NCBI GenBank assembly: GCA_023055355.1
Contig: JALJCS010000056.1
Span: 2,108,001 to 2,172,000 of the forward strand
From: Agelaius tricolor
Lineage: Eukaryota > Chordata > Aves > Passeriformes > Icteridae
DNA: 64,000 nucleotides
Direction of reading: 5' to 3'
Part shown: positions 1 to 9,170 of the stretch, one piece after another
Position numbering within the stretch: position 1 is the stretch's first letter
Layout of the letters: each line of letters begins with the position of its first letter
Made by a program: the position numbers and the translations under genes
Notes under the pieces: generated by a model
Database searches by the model: none
Told to the model about the DNA's origin: nothing
Seen by the model: only the letters and a program-made list of their open reading frames with translations

Positions 1-589
1 ACTACAGGAACGAAAAATGACACACGGACTATGCAGTGGTGAGACACTTAGAGGTACTTGAAACAGAACCTCTACAATCCTTGGTGAGTGCCCAAGGAGC
101 TGAATACACTGAATTAACAACACGTCCCTGATGGGGACATAATCAATGAGTGACTATGCTGATTCTAAAAACACTTTTGGAGAGTAATGAACTCTCATTC
201 TTCACATAGCACAGAATGAGAGTTCATTACCTCGGCAGAATAGAATATTTCTAGTGGAACTGAAATCTGAATGCTGTTGGAAACTATTAAACTTCCAAGG
301 GAAATTGCTTTGGTGCATTTTCCAGCTCATACCAAAGGCTCCAATGAAATGGAAAAATAATAAAATTACTCAAACTTGTAGTCAGATAGGTTTAAAAGTG
401 CCTGAAGTTTAGGAATAGTACTATAGGATATCAGGATATTGGAAATACCCCTCCCCAACCTCTAAAGTTGTCCTCAACAGGAACAGTGTTTGGCAGACAA
501 TTATACCCGGGACCTTTGTCCCTGCTAGGGCCAGCCTCTTAGATGGAAATGAGTGGGTTATCAAATGTGCATGGAAATAGAAAAAACAT
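1..589. other. Unassigned sequence, probably ERV-derived
   Basis: No convincing reading frame longer than a few tens of codons is visible. The stretch runs directly into a retroviral integrase remnant on the plus strand, so it is probably decayed pol sequence, but nothing in it could be assigned to a domain. The one clear structure is the perfect inverted repeat at 184-230. Confidence 0.4.
184..230. repeat. Perfect 18-bp inverted repeat (hairpin)
   Basis: The arms at 184-201 and 213-230 are exact reverse complements over 18 bp and enclose an 11-nt loop (202-212). A perfect stem of this length inside otherwise decayed sequence is unusual. It could be a recent snap-back duplication or a structured RNA; nothing around it says which. 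Confidence 0.8.
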
Positions 590-811
590 CAACAAGAAAA
601 TAAAGCACAAACCCAATGGTTTCAACCGATACCAGCAGGAATGCAAGTACATGATATCCAGTCTGAGGATACAGTAATGATAAAAGTCTACTCTCGCAAA
701 GCAAAGTGGGACCATAAATGGGACAGTCCATATACTGTGCTACTAACTTCTTATTTTGTTGTAAAAGTTACAGGGAAAGACAATTGTATTCATCACTCAC
801 ATGTTAAATGA
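590..811 (+). pseudogene. pol: Gammaretrovirus-like integrase C-terminus (remnant)
   Basis: The frame ending at the TGA at 809-811 encodes the typical C-terminal domain of gammaretroviral integrases: a 'GD/ED-x-V-M-I-K' strand, the W-D-S-P-Y-T-V-L core that matches the W-K-G-P-Y-T-V-L motif of the family, and a terminal I-H-H-S-H-V-K. Only this tail survives; the catalytic core upstream is not recognisable. The env-like sequence follows at once, as in class I proviruses. Confidence 0.7.
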
Positions 812-833
812 ATTTCTTAAGAATATCAGTTGA

Positions 834-1622
834 ATGACTGACACTGTCGCAGAACCCCATCAGTCCTGCAGTATGGTCTGCTTTGATTATTTTGTTAGAA
901 TTGCATTTCATGTCATCGTAGAAGGTGTTCTAATAATTGGTTTAGGGTATTTGAGTAAGGGAAGTATAAGTAAGGAAGCTGCCTCCAGACACATAAACTG
1001 GTGTGACAATGCACGTTGCTGATAATTTGAGAATAACATCCAGATGATGAAATATGTTTGTTGTGCTCAGCCTGTTTATCTCTAATTGTATAGTCTTTAT
1101 TCTGATTATATGTGAGAACTTGTGATATTGATACTCAACACTCCTTGGATCCTTTTTTAGTAATACTTTGTATATCCAGAATGGGTGGCGACCCTAATAG
1201 GCCAATTTCAGAATAACATACTTCCTGGGTTTCTTCCATTGTATGACACTTTTTATTAATAGTACAACAGATAACTCTTATCTGGGTATTGCATCCATAC
1301 AAGCAATATCAGACCAACTAAAATGGTGTTTCAAAACTGAATGGCTTTAGATTTATTGTTAGCCAGTCAAGGGAGTGCTTGTGCAGCTATTAATCTTGAT
1401 GTTTCTATGTTAATAACACAGGCAAGGTGTTAACAAATGCTAACTGTTCAATCGTTAGTCTCCCATTTACAGCCAGGCACCCCAAAAGATTGGTGGGAAA
1501 CATTGTTCAGCAATTGGGCAATTAATTATTGGTTATCAAACCTATTAGCCACTCCTGTTAAGATTTTACTTCCTGTAGTTGTTATGCTCTTATTGTTCTG
1601 TTGTATTTTTCAGCATGTTTAG
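834..1622 (+). pseudogene. env: Class I ERV env remnant
   Basis: A short frame (834-1022) downstream of the integrase tail has a hydrophobic stretch that could be an env signal peptide. After about 400 bp without an open frame, 1437-1622 encodes a C-terminal transmembrane-subunit segment: a W-rich membrane-proximal stretch followed by about 20 hydrophobic residues and a stop at the end of the anchor. No fusion peptide, CX6CC motif or furin site is visible, so most of the gene is decayed or deleted. Position after integrase is the main argument for env; the frames alone would not prove it. Confidence 0.5.
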
Positions 1623-2074
1623 ACTTATTGAAGAAATGTAATACTTAGGAGCATGCAAGGGTATAGACACATCCTTCTTGATGACCCCTTATAAAGCAGG
1701 TATGCCTATAAAAACAGAGGGGACTGCTGTTCAACTTGCTATATTACTTATAAAAAACTTGTTAAGCATAACTTGCTTAGCATTAGTAGCTAAATTTTCT
1801 GAAGCCTTAGGCTGCAAGACTAGATACCCTGAACTTTTACCTAGTTTAGTAAAAGGAGGTCTCAGAGCCAGTTCACAATGAAAGATAAGGAAGCAAGGAA
1901 GGCCACTACCCCTTCAGCAGAAGCTGCAACCTCACAGATAAGAGAAGAAATGGACTGCCTAGAGACAATTAAGAGAATCAATGAAGAACAAGAAGGCCCC
2001 AGACCCAAATATTATTATTGGACCAAACTGTCATGTGAGGGCTGGGAAACTTAGACTGTAAGGGTATAATAGCC
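1623..2074 (+). other. Decayed 3' part of the class I ERV
   Basis: A 67-codon frame (1678-1881) of unknown nature and a purine-rich tract near 1850-1860 precede sequence that may be the start of this element's own 3' LTR. The tract could be a polypurine tract. The solo LTR at 2075 interrupts this unit and its flanks match, so 2460-2580 is the continuation. Confidence 0.35.
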
Positions 2075-2459
2075 TGTCACAGACATCTTTTATGGAAAAT
2101 CCTTTCCTTAGGATTTTTCCTCCTGAGAAGCTGAGAGGCCTCAGGAAGAAAATGTAAACATTGATTATCTGCTGCTGTGAAATGCAACAGGTGGATCTTT
2201 GATTGGCCCATGTTGGATGTTTGTAATTAATGGCCAATCACAGCCCAGCTGGCTCGGACAGAGAGCTGAGCCACAAACCTTTGTTATCATTCCTTCCTAT
2301 TCTATTCTTAGCCAGCCTTCTGATGAAACCTTTTCTTCTATTCTTTTAGTATAGTTTTAATGTAATATATATAATAAAATAATAAATCAAGCTTTCTGAA
2401 ACATGGAGTCAGATCCTCATCTCTTCCCTCAACCTGGGACCCCTGTGAACACCGTCACA
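2075..2459 (+). mobile_element. Solo LTR, ERVK-type, with 6-bp TSD
   Basis: A 385-bp unit starts TGTCACAGAC and ends GTCACA. It is flanked by a perfect 6-bp duplication, ATAGCC (2069-2074 and 2460-2465). It contains an A/T-rich region with AATAAA near position 2380. Six-base duplications are typical of alpha/betaretrovirus-like (ERVK) integrases. It is the product of LTR-LTR recombination of a provirus inserted into the older class I remnant. Confidence 0.85.
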
Positions 2460-2465
2460 ATAGCC

Positions 2466-2656
2466 CAGGTATTCTTTGTTCAGGGTCCCTCTCTGGAGGC
2501 ACCTAGTTTGAGCTGTTTCTACTGCTGTACCACTCAAATAAATTACCTTTCCAGATTTAAATCTAAATCTGCTACAGGATACCTAAGGTAGAGAAGCCTC
2601 ATTAACATCATTAACCAAGACAGGCAAATCTACTGGCTATAGGAGACAGATCTACC
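2466..2656. other. Junction of ERV remnant and PTCH1 3' flank
   Basis: The first part continues the unit interrupted by the solo LTR and contains an AATAAA (about 2538). The part next to 2657 lies immediately downstream of the PTCH1 stop codon on the minus strand and may be 3' UTR. The exact border is not visible. Confidence 0.35.
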
Positions 2657-3184
2657 TTATTCTGAGTTGTTGTCCGGTATACTTTCTTCACATTCAAGGT
2701 CTTGCAGTTCTATAACTTGCATTTTAGAATTTCTTCTTTCATACCACACATCAAAAGGCACATGGGGGTCCTCAAATGGCCCAGGGTCAGATTCAGAGTA
2801 TCCTTTGTAGGGTGGAAAGCTCTCTCCCCAGGAATTGTGGTTGTGGATGATAGAGTGAACAGCAACAGTCACTGAAGCTGAGGCAGTCACAGTAGTAATA
2901 GGTTGGAAGTAGACTGGTTCTGAGCCCCTCATGGCACCAAACACTGGGCTTTTTATGTTATAAGAAAAATCCTTGTGACCCAAGCAGTCCCTATTGCTAG
3001 GTCCTGTATGCTGTTCAGCAGAAATTTCAAAAGTATCACTGCAACAGCAGTAAGGAGGTGATCGCAGCCCTTCCTTTGTTTCCCATTTTGGTTGTCTGCC
3101 CTGATGCTGTGAATGTTGAATGCCAGGCTCTGGATCTAACTGAATTCTGGGACTTGACTGATACCTTGTCTCTGGCTGAACCAC
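2657..3184 (-). CDS. PTCH1: PTCH1 terminal coding exon (exon 23)
   Basis: PTCH1 is the 12-pass membrane receptor that binds Hedgehog ligands and restrains Smoothened. This segment encodes about 175 residues of its cytoplasmic C-terminal tail and ends at TAA (2657-2659). Recognisable tail landmarks are a P-I-T-T-V-T-A-S-A-S-V-T-V-A-V-H block, the 'FEDPHVPF' block and the terminal 'VIELQDLECEE' block. The exon start is set by an acceptor, a pyrimidine tract then CAG followed by GTGGTTCAG, giving phase 0; this matches the phase-0 donor of the upstream exon at 8056. The frame is open throughout. The position of the family's PPxY ubiquitin-ligase motif reads SPPYC here, so that motif seems lost. 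PTCH1 is Z-linked in birds; this is probably a diverged W copy, given the stop in the preceding exon. Confidence 0.88.
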   Translation of the reverse strand: MVQPETRYQSSPRIQLDPEPGIQHSQHQGRQPKWETKEGLRSPPYCCCSDTFEISAEQHTGPSNRDCLGHKDFSYNIKSPVFGAMRGSEPVYFQPITTVTASASVTVAVHSIIHNHNSWGESFPPYKGYSESDPGPFEDPHVPFDVWYERRNSKMQVIELQDLECEESIPDNNSE

Positions 3185-3880
3185 CTGAAAGGGAGACACA
3201 TGATTATGCCTCTGACAAAGCAAGGCAAACATGCTACACTTCCAACATACTGCTTCATCTTTTCAAAGAGATGGATAGCAAGCACTTGATCTTAACTCAT
3301 TCAACAAGCAGAACTGCAGGCATTCATAAAAGGCTCCACACAGCATACATACACAGTAAGTTACTGGGGTACTTTGTACAGACTGTAGGAATCTGTTCTG
3401 GATTTCTTTAAAAAGCATGAAGCACAGGGGCCACATCAATCAATAAACTGTGTCCAACTTCAAATGTGACTGTGCTTGTACCTATTTTTAGGCCTCTGAT
3501 GAACAAAAAGAGATTGACACTGCAATTCAACATGCAACAGCATGGGGAGCAAGAAATGGAACTTTTTACACTTTCTTTTGAAATTGCAGTTATGTCAACT
3601 CATTAGCAAGATGGAACAGATACAAGATTTGACATAACCCTGAAACTGTTTTTTTTTCCTGGGCTCTATAAGTCTTTCTCCCCAAGTGAGCTGTCCAGAG
3701 AAGAGGCATATGAGATGTTGACACATGTGGGACTGTATGGAAGAGGTTTGGATGTTTTAAACTTCTTCCCACTTTCTTTCCTGGAGGTCACCCACAGCAG
3801 TCATTGAATAAACAAAAATTTATCTTTTGTGGCTGGTGCTAATATGATTCAACAGCAATTACATATGCTGAAGACCTCAG
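3185..3880 (-). other. PTCH1 last intron, 3' portion
   Basis: Lies between the terminal exon's splice acceptor and provirus P1. No further exon, repeat or open frame that can be supported. Confidence 0.6.
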
Positions 3881-4303
3881 TGTAGCATTCACATTCTCTG
3901 AAAAAATCCCTTCGCCCAGGATTTTTCTCCTGGGAAGCTGAGAAACCTCAGAGAAAAGGAAAACAATTCTTATCTCATTTGCTTCTCCTGTGTTTTGCTC
4001 CTTTGGAATGTGTTTGGAGATTGTTTACCCACACGTGATTGTTTAATTGGATTCTGGTGTGAGTTGTTTTGACTCATTGGCCAATTGGGGCCAAGCTGTG
4101 TCAAGACTCTGGAAAGAGTCATGAGTTTTCATTATTATCTTTTTAGCACTGAGTAAGTATCCTTTATGTATTCTTTAGTATAGTATAGTTTAGTATTCTT
4201 TAATATAATAAAGTATTATAAAGTAATAAATTAGCCTTCTGAGAACATGTAGTCAGATTCATCATTCCTGCCTTTGTCAGGGCATTCCCTGCAAATACAA
4301 TAA
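3881..4303 (+). repeat. P1 5' LTR
   Basis: Starts TGTAGCATTCACA and carries AATAAA in an A/T-rich stretch near 4206. It matches 7414-7831 along its full length; it has a small extra segment near 4150 (GAGTAAG against AAG). The 3' border is inferred from the TSD at the other end and is good to about 2 bp. Confidence 0.88.
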
Positions 4304-4305
4304 GT

Positions 4306-4323
4306 GGTGACCCCAGATGCTGG
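4306..4323 (+). promoter_or_regulatory. P1 primer-binding site
   Basis: TGGTGACCCCAGATGC begins 2 nt after the 5' LTR, the expected place for the tRNA primer-binding site, and starts with the obligatory TGG. The tRNA was not assigned. Confidence 0.55.
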
Positions 4324-4416
4324 CTGTAGCCTGAGCTGAAGAACCAAGACCCTGAAATTGGATGGAGTTCGCAGCCAAGGCTGAACACGCGAGGATCTGC
4401 TGAATCCTCTTGGAGA

Positions 4417-5382
4417 GTGTCCAGAGACCCTTTGTGGATGCCACGGGACCCTGGGCAGCCCGCTCGTAGCCGGACACTGTTGCAAGGTACTGTTAACCCT
4501 TCCCCTCCCGACAACACTGTCCTTCACAAAATATGGGATGATGGTTGGGAAGAGGTCCCCTCAGAAACGGAAGTTCAATTTTCTCCGTCAGAGGAGGACA
4601 TTATTTGCATGTGGAGATTTTGGTCTCTGCAGAACAGAATTCTTATGTTGAAGAGACATTTCTATGAGTTTTTCAGATGGGTGAAAGCTCGTGGGTTTTT
4701 TAAGGATGTGGAATCCTTCCTGGATCCGAGAGCCTGGCAGCCACTGGATCTCTATTTTAGAGAGAAGTACAAGTGGGGTGAGGGAATGTCTCAACATTTT
4801 CCAGTGTATGCAGCTCTTTTCTCTATTCTGAGGAAGAGAACCCCCCTTGGAGGGGAACCTCGCCTCGCGCAGGGGTCATCAGCCCCCCCCCCCCCCACAG
4901 CTGGCAGAAGAAGAGTCCATTCAAGGACAGAAACTGCTGGTTCCTGTCCCCCCCGCACGTGGGAGGGGAAGCCCGTTTTGCCCACGGCTCAGAAGCAGCT
5001 TTTTCCTGCCTCTCTGGAGCATGCGCAAGAGGAGCTGTTCCCGACCCTTCCTCCTTTCCCCCCTGGGGTGTGTGAGCCGGCTTTGCCGGCTCCATCCCCA
5101 CCGAGAGAGGCGGCCACGGGCCCCCGGCCCGCAGCATGGCCCCTCACTGTTTTGCCCGGGTTGCCAGGCAACGCAATCGCCAGCAGCTGTAACGAGAGCC
5201 TGTCCCCCGAGTTGCTAGGCGACGGTCCAACAGCGACAGAAACCGCTCTAGCGCCTCCTGCAGCAACCCCTCCCTCGCCCGCCGTGCTGCCCCCGCCACC
5301 CCTGCTGGCTCGGTTCTCATTCAGGATGCCTGCTGTGACGCTGAGGACGACGACCAGCCCGAAGAACTGCCCTGCGCTCTGA
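4417..5382 (+). CDS. gag: P1 gag-like protein, truncated
   Basis: A 321-codon frame. About residues 30-150 form a compact, aromatic- and charge-rich globular region that resembles a matrix domain; after it comes a long proline/alanine-rich linker like the one between matrix and capsid in the other Gag proteins of this window. The frame stops in the linker; proline-rich coding potential continues in another frame to about 5605, so an indel probably broke it. No capsid homology region or zinc knuckle follows. The true start may be the ATG near 4531 or further upstream: the extreme N-terminus has no clear homology. Assignment to Gag is by position and composition, not by a diagnostic motif. Confidence 0.5.
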   Translation: MSRDPLWMPRDPGQPARSRTLLQGTVNPSPPDNTVLHKIWDDGWEEVPSETEVQFSPSEEDIICMWRFWSLQNRILMLKRHFYEFFRWVKARGFFKDVESFLDPRAWQPLDLYFREKYKWGEGMSQHFPVYAALFSILRKRTPLGGEPRLAQGSSAPPPPTAGRRRVHSRTETAGSCPPRTWEGKPVLPTAQKQLFPASLEHAQEELFPTLPPFPPGVCEPALPAPSPPREAATGPRPAAWPLTVLPGLPGNAIASSCNESLSPELLGDGPTATETALAPPAATPPSPAVLPPPPLLARFSFRMPAVTLRTTTSPKNCPAL

Positions 5383-5605
5383 CCGCGGCCCCGTCTCCAG
5401 CGGCGGCTGCCGCGGCACCTGAGACCAGCCCGCCACCCCCTACCGCAGAGATAGAGACCGCGCCGGCGCTTCCTCGCGTGCCTCTGCCGCCCCCATCGCC
5501 CCCGGCGGTGGTCCCGTCGCCTTCAGAGGCTTCGTCCTCCGCATCAGCGTCTGCGCCGGAGCCTGCGACAGGCCCAGCAGCCCCTCCTGTGATAAACGAG
5601 TCCAC

Positions 5606-6190
5606 TGGATTTAAGGATCATATAATTATTTTTATTATTATGCAAGCGAGAATAAGCAAAGTTCAGCGCTGGGCGGCCGGGAGTCTCCGCTCCTCTAGGC
5701 TCGCACCGTTCCTATCACCAAAGTCCACCTTTTATTGCCTTCTTCTCCCGGGTTCAGGGATGACGTGGTCTGTCTTTTGCGCTTGCTCATTCAGTTGCTA
5801 GGGGGTCTTTTTCTGCCTTCTGGTGGCCGTGGGATGAAGGCTCCAAGTCTTCCTCTTTAACCGCTGAGTGAACTTTTCCTTATAAGGCATATCTATACAG
5901 TGGAATTTTCAGAACACTATACGATTCCTGCAAGCCTAAGCAATTTTTGCGAGTTTAAGGATTGTTGTTACAGCCTTCCTCTGTGACCTCTGGGTGAACT
6001 TTTCCTTATAAGGTATATCTTTACAATGGAATTCCCAAAGCACTATATGATTCCTGCAAGCCAAGCAACCATATGTGGCTGCACATTTAAGAATCAAGTG
6101 GTTTTAGCTATTTAGTTATTGCTTTTATATTGTATAATTATTTAGCTATTGATTTAATTAATGAACAAACGTATTGCTACTTATTACACT
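5606..6190 (-). mobile_element. LTR-like insert inside P1, minus orientation
   Basis: Composition changes sharply from GC-rich gag linker to A/T-rich sequence. Polyadenylation signals are present on the minus strand (the complement of AATAAA at about 5733), and GC-rich P1 sequence resumes near 6200. This looks like an LTR inserted in reverse, but neither clean TG/CA ends nor a TSD were found, so both borders are approximate. Confidence 0.4.
5849..6068. repeat. Imperfect tandem repeat, period about 126 bp
   Basis: A block of about 95 bp at 5849-5943 is repeated at 5975-6068 with roughly 15-20 differences. Both copies contain GAACTTTTCCTTATAAGG. The copies lie inside the LTR-like insert and include a TATAAGG box, so this may be a duplicated promoter or enhancer unit. 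Confidence 0.75.
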
Positions 6191-7413
6191 CCAAGTTAGT
6201 TAGCTATCTTCCCCCGAGGCAGCGGCTGGGACAGCGAGAGAAGACACTGGCCAGTCCCACAGCAGAGGCGGCACGACTCGACAGCTGTTTGCAGGCACCT
6301 CCTGGCTGAACACTTTGAAACTCAGTGTTTTTCTGGGACACAGCATTTTTTGCGGGCCGACTCTCGCTTGGTCGGGGGGTTCTCGCTGGGGTTTAGGGTG
6401 CCTGGCTCCCCCCGCATGCGCCAGTGGCTTGGGGGAGGTGGTTCTCGGAGATGCTGCCTCCGGTCCCAAACTCGGAGGGAATGGGAATGGTGCTGAGAAG
6501 CAAAGAGCGGGAACACTGTCATTTGAATCACGAGGGAGGGAGGTGCAGCAAAAAGCGAGCATCGCTCGCTTGTTTTGGGCAGGTAAGACCCCCAGATCTG
6601 AATGCCCCCTCCCCAGGAAAACCTCCCCTTCCCAGCCGGCAGCAGGAACCAGTGGTCATGGGGGGAGGGGGAGGAAGCGTTCGGTCACTCCTGTTGCTGA
6701 GATACTGGCAGCATGGTGGGGGCGGGCTGTGGGAACGAAGACCCCACCCCGCGGGCCAGGTCTGGGGCTCTCGGCCCTCACACCGGGGCCTAGGCCCCGG
6801 CTCACCCATCGCCGGGTCTGGTTTCCCTGGCCTGTCCACCAGGTCCAGGGACTCTGCCCCACCCAGTGGTGCAGGGTCCAAAAAAAAGGTGGAAAAGGCT
6901 GACCTCTCAAAGTACTTGAAAGCAACGAGTCAGCCTCGGCCCAAGTGTTTCAATTAAGGGCTGTGGCCAGGGTATTCCAGGAATTTTCTCAATATTGATT
7001 GATAACTATCAATGGATTTCAAATAGTTGATGGTGATTTTCTTTAGCAGTTCTTTGTTTCGGGATTCTGCAAGTCTTTTTCAGGACCAAAAGGGACTTTC
7101 ATGGATGTCAAAGATCAACATCTCCAGTCAATGGACCTTCTCCTGAAACTCAGTTGTTTGGACTTGAAACAGTGAACATTTTTTTGTATGCTGTTTGGGT
7201 TTCTTATATTGTAAACCTTGTTTTAGATATGATAGAAATAGATATTCTACAGGTAAAGAATCTCCTTGATCATTCTATGTCAGCACTTGATTGAGGTTTT
7301 GATTGGCAACGGATAAACCTCTTGAGACGGGTTTGTTCTCTCTTCTGCATGGGCCCAGCAGAAGAATTACAAAGGCAGTTCTTTTTATTTTAATTATACT
7401 GAGAAGGGTGAAA
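6191..7413 (+). other. P1 non-coding internal region and polypurine tract
   Basis: GC-rich sequence with overlapping random frames on both strands, none with retroviral motifs, followed by A/T-rich sequence from 6950. A purine tract, GAGAAGGGTGAAA (about 7401-7413), abuts the 3' LTR and is the likely plus-strand priming site. No pol or env homology was found. Confidence 0.6.
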
Positions 7414-7831
7414 TGTGGCATTCACATTTTCTGGAAAAATCCCTTCACCCAGGATTTTTCTCCTGGGAAGCTGAGAAACCTCAGAGAAAAGGAAAACAAT
7501 TCTTATCTCATTTGCTTCTCCTGTGTTTTGCTCCTTTGGAATGTGTTTGGAGATTGTTTACCCACACGTGATTGTTTAATTGGATTCTGGTGTGAGTTGT
7601 TTTGACTCATTGGCCAATTGGGGCCAAGCTGTGTCAAGGCTCTGGAAAGAGTCACGAGTTTTCATTATTATCTTTTTAGCACTAAGTATCCTTTATGTAT
7701 TCTTTAGTATAGTATAGTTTAGTATTCTTTAATATAATAAAGTATTATAAAGTAATAAATTAGCCTTCTGAGAACATGTAGTCAGATTCATCATTCCTGC
7801 CTTTGTCAGGGCATTCCCTGCAAATACAATA
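7414..7831 (+). repeat. P1 3' LTR
   Basis: Starts TGTGGCATTCACA and ends at the CCTCAG duplication (7832-7837). Nearly identical to the 5' LTR. Confidence 0.88.
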
Positions 7832-7837
7832 CCTCAG

Positions 7838-8055
7838 CTTTGGTGCCAAAATTTTACCCCCAACTTGATTTTAAATGAAAGCCTTCACATCCTGTCTACA
7901 AGTGCTCCATATTTTGGCACAGTCACAAAGCATAATCAGACCACAACATGAAAGAAATATTATAGTCTTCCCTCAAAAAAGGATTTTAATTAAAAAAAAC
8001 CCAACCAAACAAAATTATTCTTGCCATCCCTCCAGTCAAAATGTGAGCTACTTAC
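7838..8055 (-). other. PTCH1 last intron, 5' portion
   Basis: Lies between P1 and the donor site of the upstream exon. The donor reads GTAAGT on the minus strand (8050-8055). Nothing else was recognised. Confidence 0.6.
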
Positions 8056-8304
8056 AGTGGATCTTGCAAAGACAGGATTCTCAGTGGCTTCTATTTTTAC
8101 TTAATGGACTGGTGCCAGAGAGCCTCGAATAGCCTCATACTGATGGAGCTCTTTACTGATGCCTGCATTTTGCGAGCTGTACTCAGAATCAGAGGAATCT
8201 GACCCATTATTTTTATACCCAAGTGGCAGTGCAAACCTCATAATGCTGGGAGGTGGCTCAGAAGATGGAGTAGATAATTTGTTTTGTCTACTGGCTGGAG
8301 AAAC
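8056..8304 (-). pseudogene. PTCH1: PTCH1 penultimate exon (exon 22) with premature stop
   Basis: The exon is bounded by an acceptor (TTATCAG, then GTTTCTCC at 8304) and a consensus donor (GTAAGT at 8055-8050); both borders are phase 0, so it splices in frame to 2657-3184. It encodes the start of the PTCH1 cytoplasmic tail: a VSP start, an S-E-P-P-P-S block, the highly conserved '[12 protein letters not shown]' block, a K-E-L-H-Q-Y-E-A block and, at the end, 'EATENPVFARST'. A TAA at 8101-8103 interrupts it where the family has a glutamine codon, with in-frame homology on both sides. A single C-to-T change explains it. If expressed, the protein would lose about the last 190 residues. The interruption supports a degenerating, probably W-linked, copy. 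Confidence 0.87.
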
Positions 8305-8636
8305 CTGATAATGACAGGGATAATTATTAGTATTCAGTATCATTCACTTAGCATTACCCTTATTATTATTAGCACTTAATAGAAAAATTCTTTGGCCAAA
8401 TACACATTTTCATGCCATGAGAAAATTAGCACTAGTTTTCTGATCGACACCTGTATTACAATTTTAAAAAAGCATGAAAGAAAAAGAAACATGATCTCCA
8501 TCTCAGGAGATGTATGCAAATAGGATTATACATATTTCTCTATGTATCATTGTCTCAGCAAGTACATACCTGTACATGAACATGCACTGGCGCAACGCCA
8601 GTGCCCCCATGAAAATACATTCTCCCTGGTGTCTAC
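8305..8636 (-). other. PTCH1 upstream intron fragment
   Basis: Sequence upstream of exon 22 up to the next retroelement. No earlier PTCH1 exon was found here or elsewhere in the window. A perfect 9-bp hairpin with a 3-nt loop lies at 8584-8604. Confidence 0.5.
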
Positions 8637-9164
8637 TGTGAGATGTGACCTGGAATAGAGCAAAGCAGGCTCCAACTTAGGAATAAAGAAGAGAACACTT
8701 TATTAACCTACAACTACATGTAAAAAGAAAACACACAGAAAGAATGAAAACCTTCCAAAAACATTCTTCCTCCCCCCACCAAATTTCCAATTTATCCACC
8801 CCTCAGATCATCAATTCTCAGTCCATCACCACCCTTCAGATAATCAATTCTCAGTTCATCAAGGAGAGAGGAGTCCCTCTTGTGCCATAGGCTTCCCCTA
8901 GAAACACAGTTGAAACCTCATGTGTTTCCATGTCACATGTGGCACCGCCCCGAGAACATTTGCCATCGTGACTCTTCCTTTCATGCCCAGTGCTCTCACC
9001 ACTGCGCATGGACCAGAACTGCTTCTAGGGTTGTCCTTTTACGGGTGCTTTGCCCAGTTCAAAAAAAAAGCACAGTCTCTCACTTTCGGGACACCTGTCC
9101 CCCCCAAATTTCACCCCCTGGGGCCGAGGGGTCTCAAGAACAGAGATCTTCTTCTTCCCTGAAG
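8637..9164 (-). mobile_element. Older LTR-like element, part 1 (split by P2)
   Basis: Minus-oriented: the complement of AATAAAGTGTTCTC lies near 8695. The sequence runs up to the ACGGAG duplication left by P2 and resumes at 14206. Left border approximate. Confidence 0.5.
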
Positions 9165-9170
9165 ACGGAG

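Larger units (their letters stand above)
3881..7831 (+). mobile_element. Provirus P1: gag-only, non-autonomous ERV with two LTRs
   Basis: Two LTRs (3881-4303 and 7414-7831) enclose about 3.1 kb. The ends are flanked by the 6-bp duplication CCTCAG (3875-3880 and 7832-7837). The inside holds one gag-like frame and no protease, reverse transcriptase, integrase or env. It therefore had to be mobilised by enzymes from another element. It sits in the last intron of PTCH1, antisense to the gene. By eye the LTRs differ at about six positions plus a small indel, so the insertion is fairly young. Confidence 0.85.

Noticed and set aside
2657..3232. Minus-strand frame as a retroviral or novel gene starting at the ATG at 3232
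   Set aside because: The first 16 codons are intronic sequence ending in a splice acceptor; the rest is the PTCH1 tail.
6315..6957. Overlapping GC-rich frames in P1 (both strands)
   Set aside because: Open because of composition; no motif, and frames overlap on both strands.
8584..8604. 9-bp hairpin as a regulatory element
   Set aside because: Short stems like this are expected by chance in this length of sequence; intronic position gives no function.
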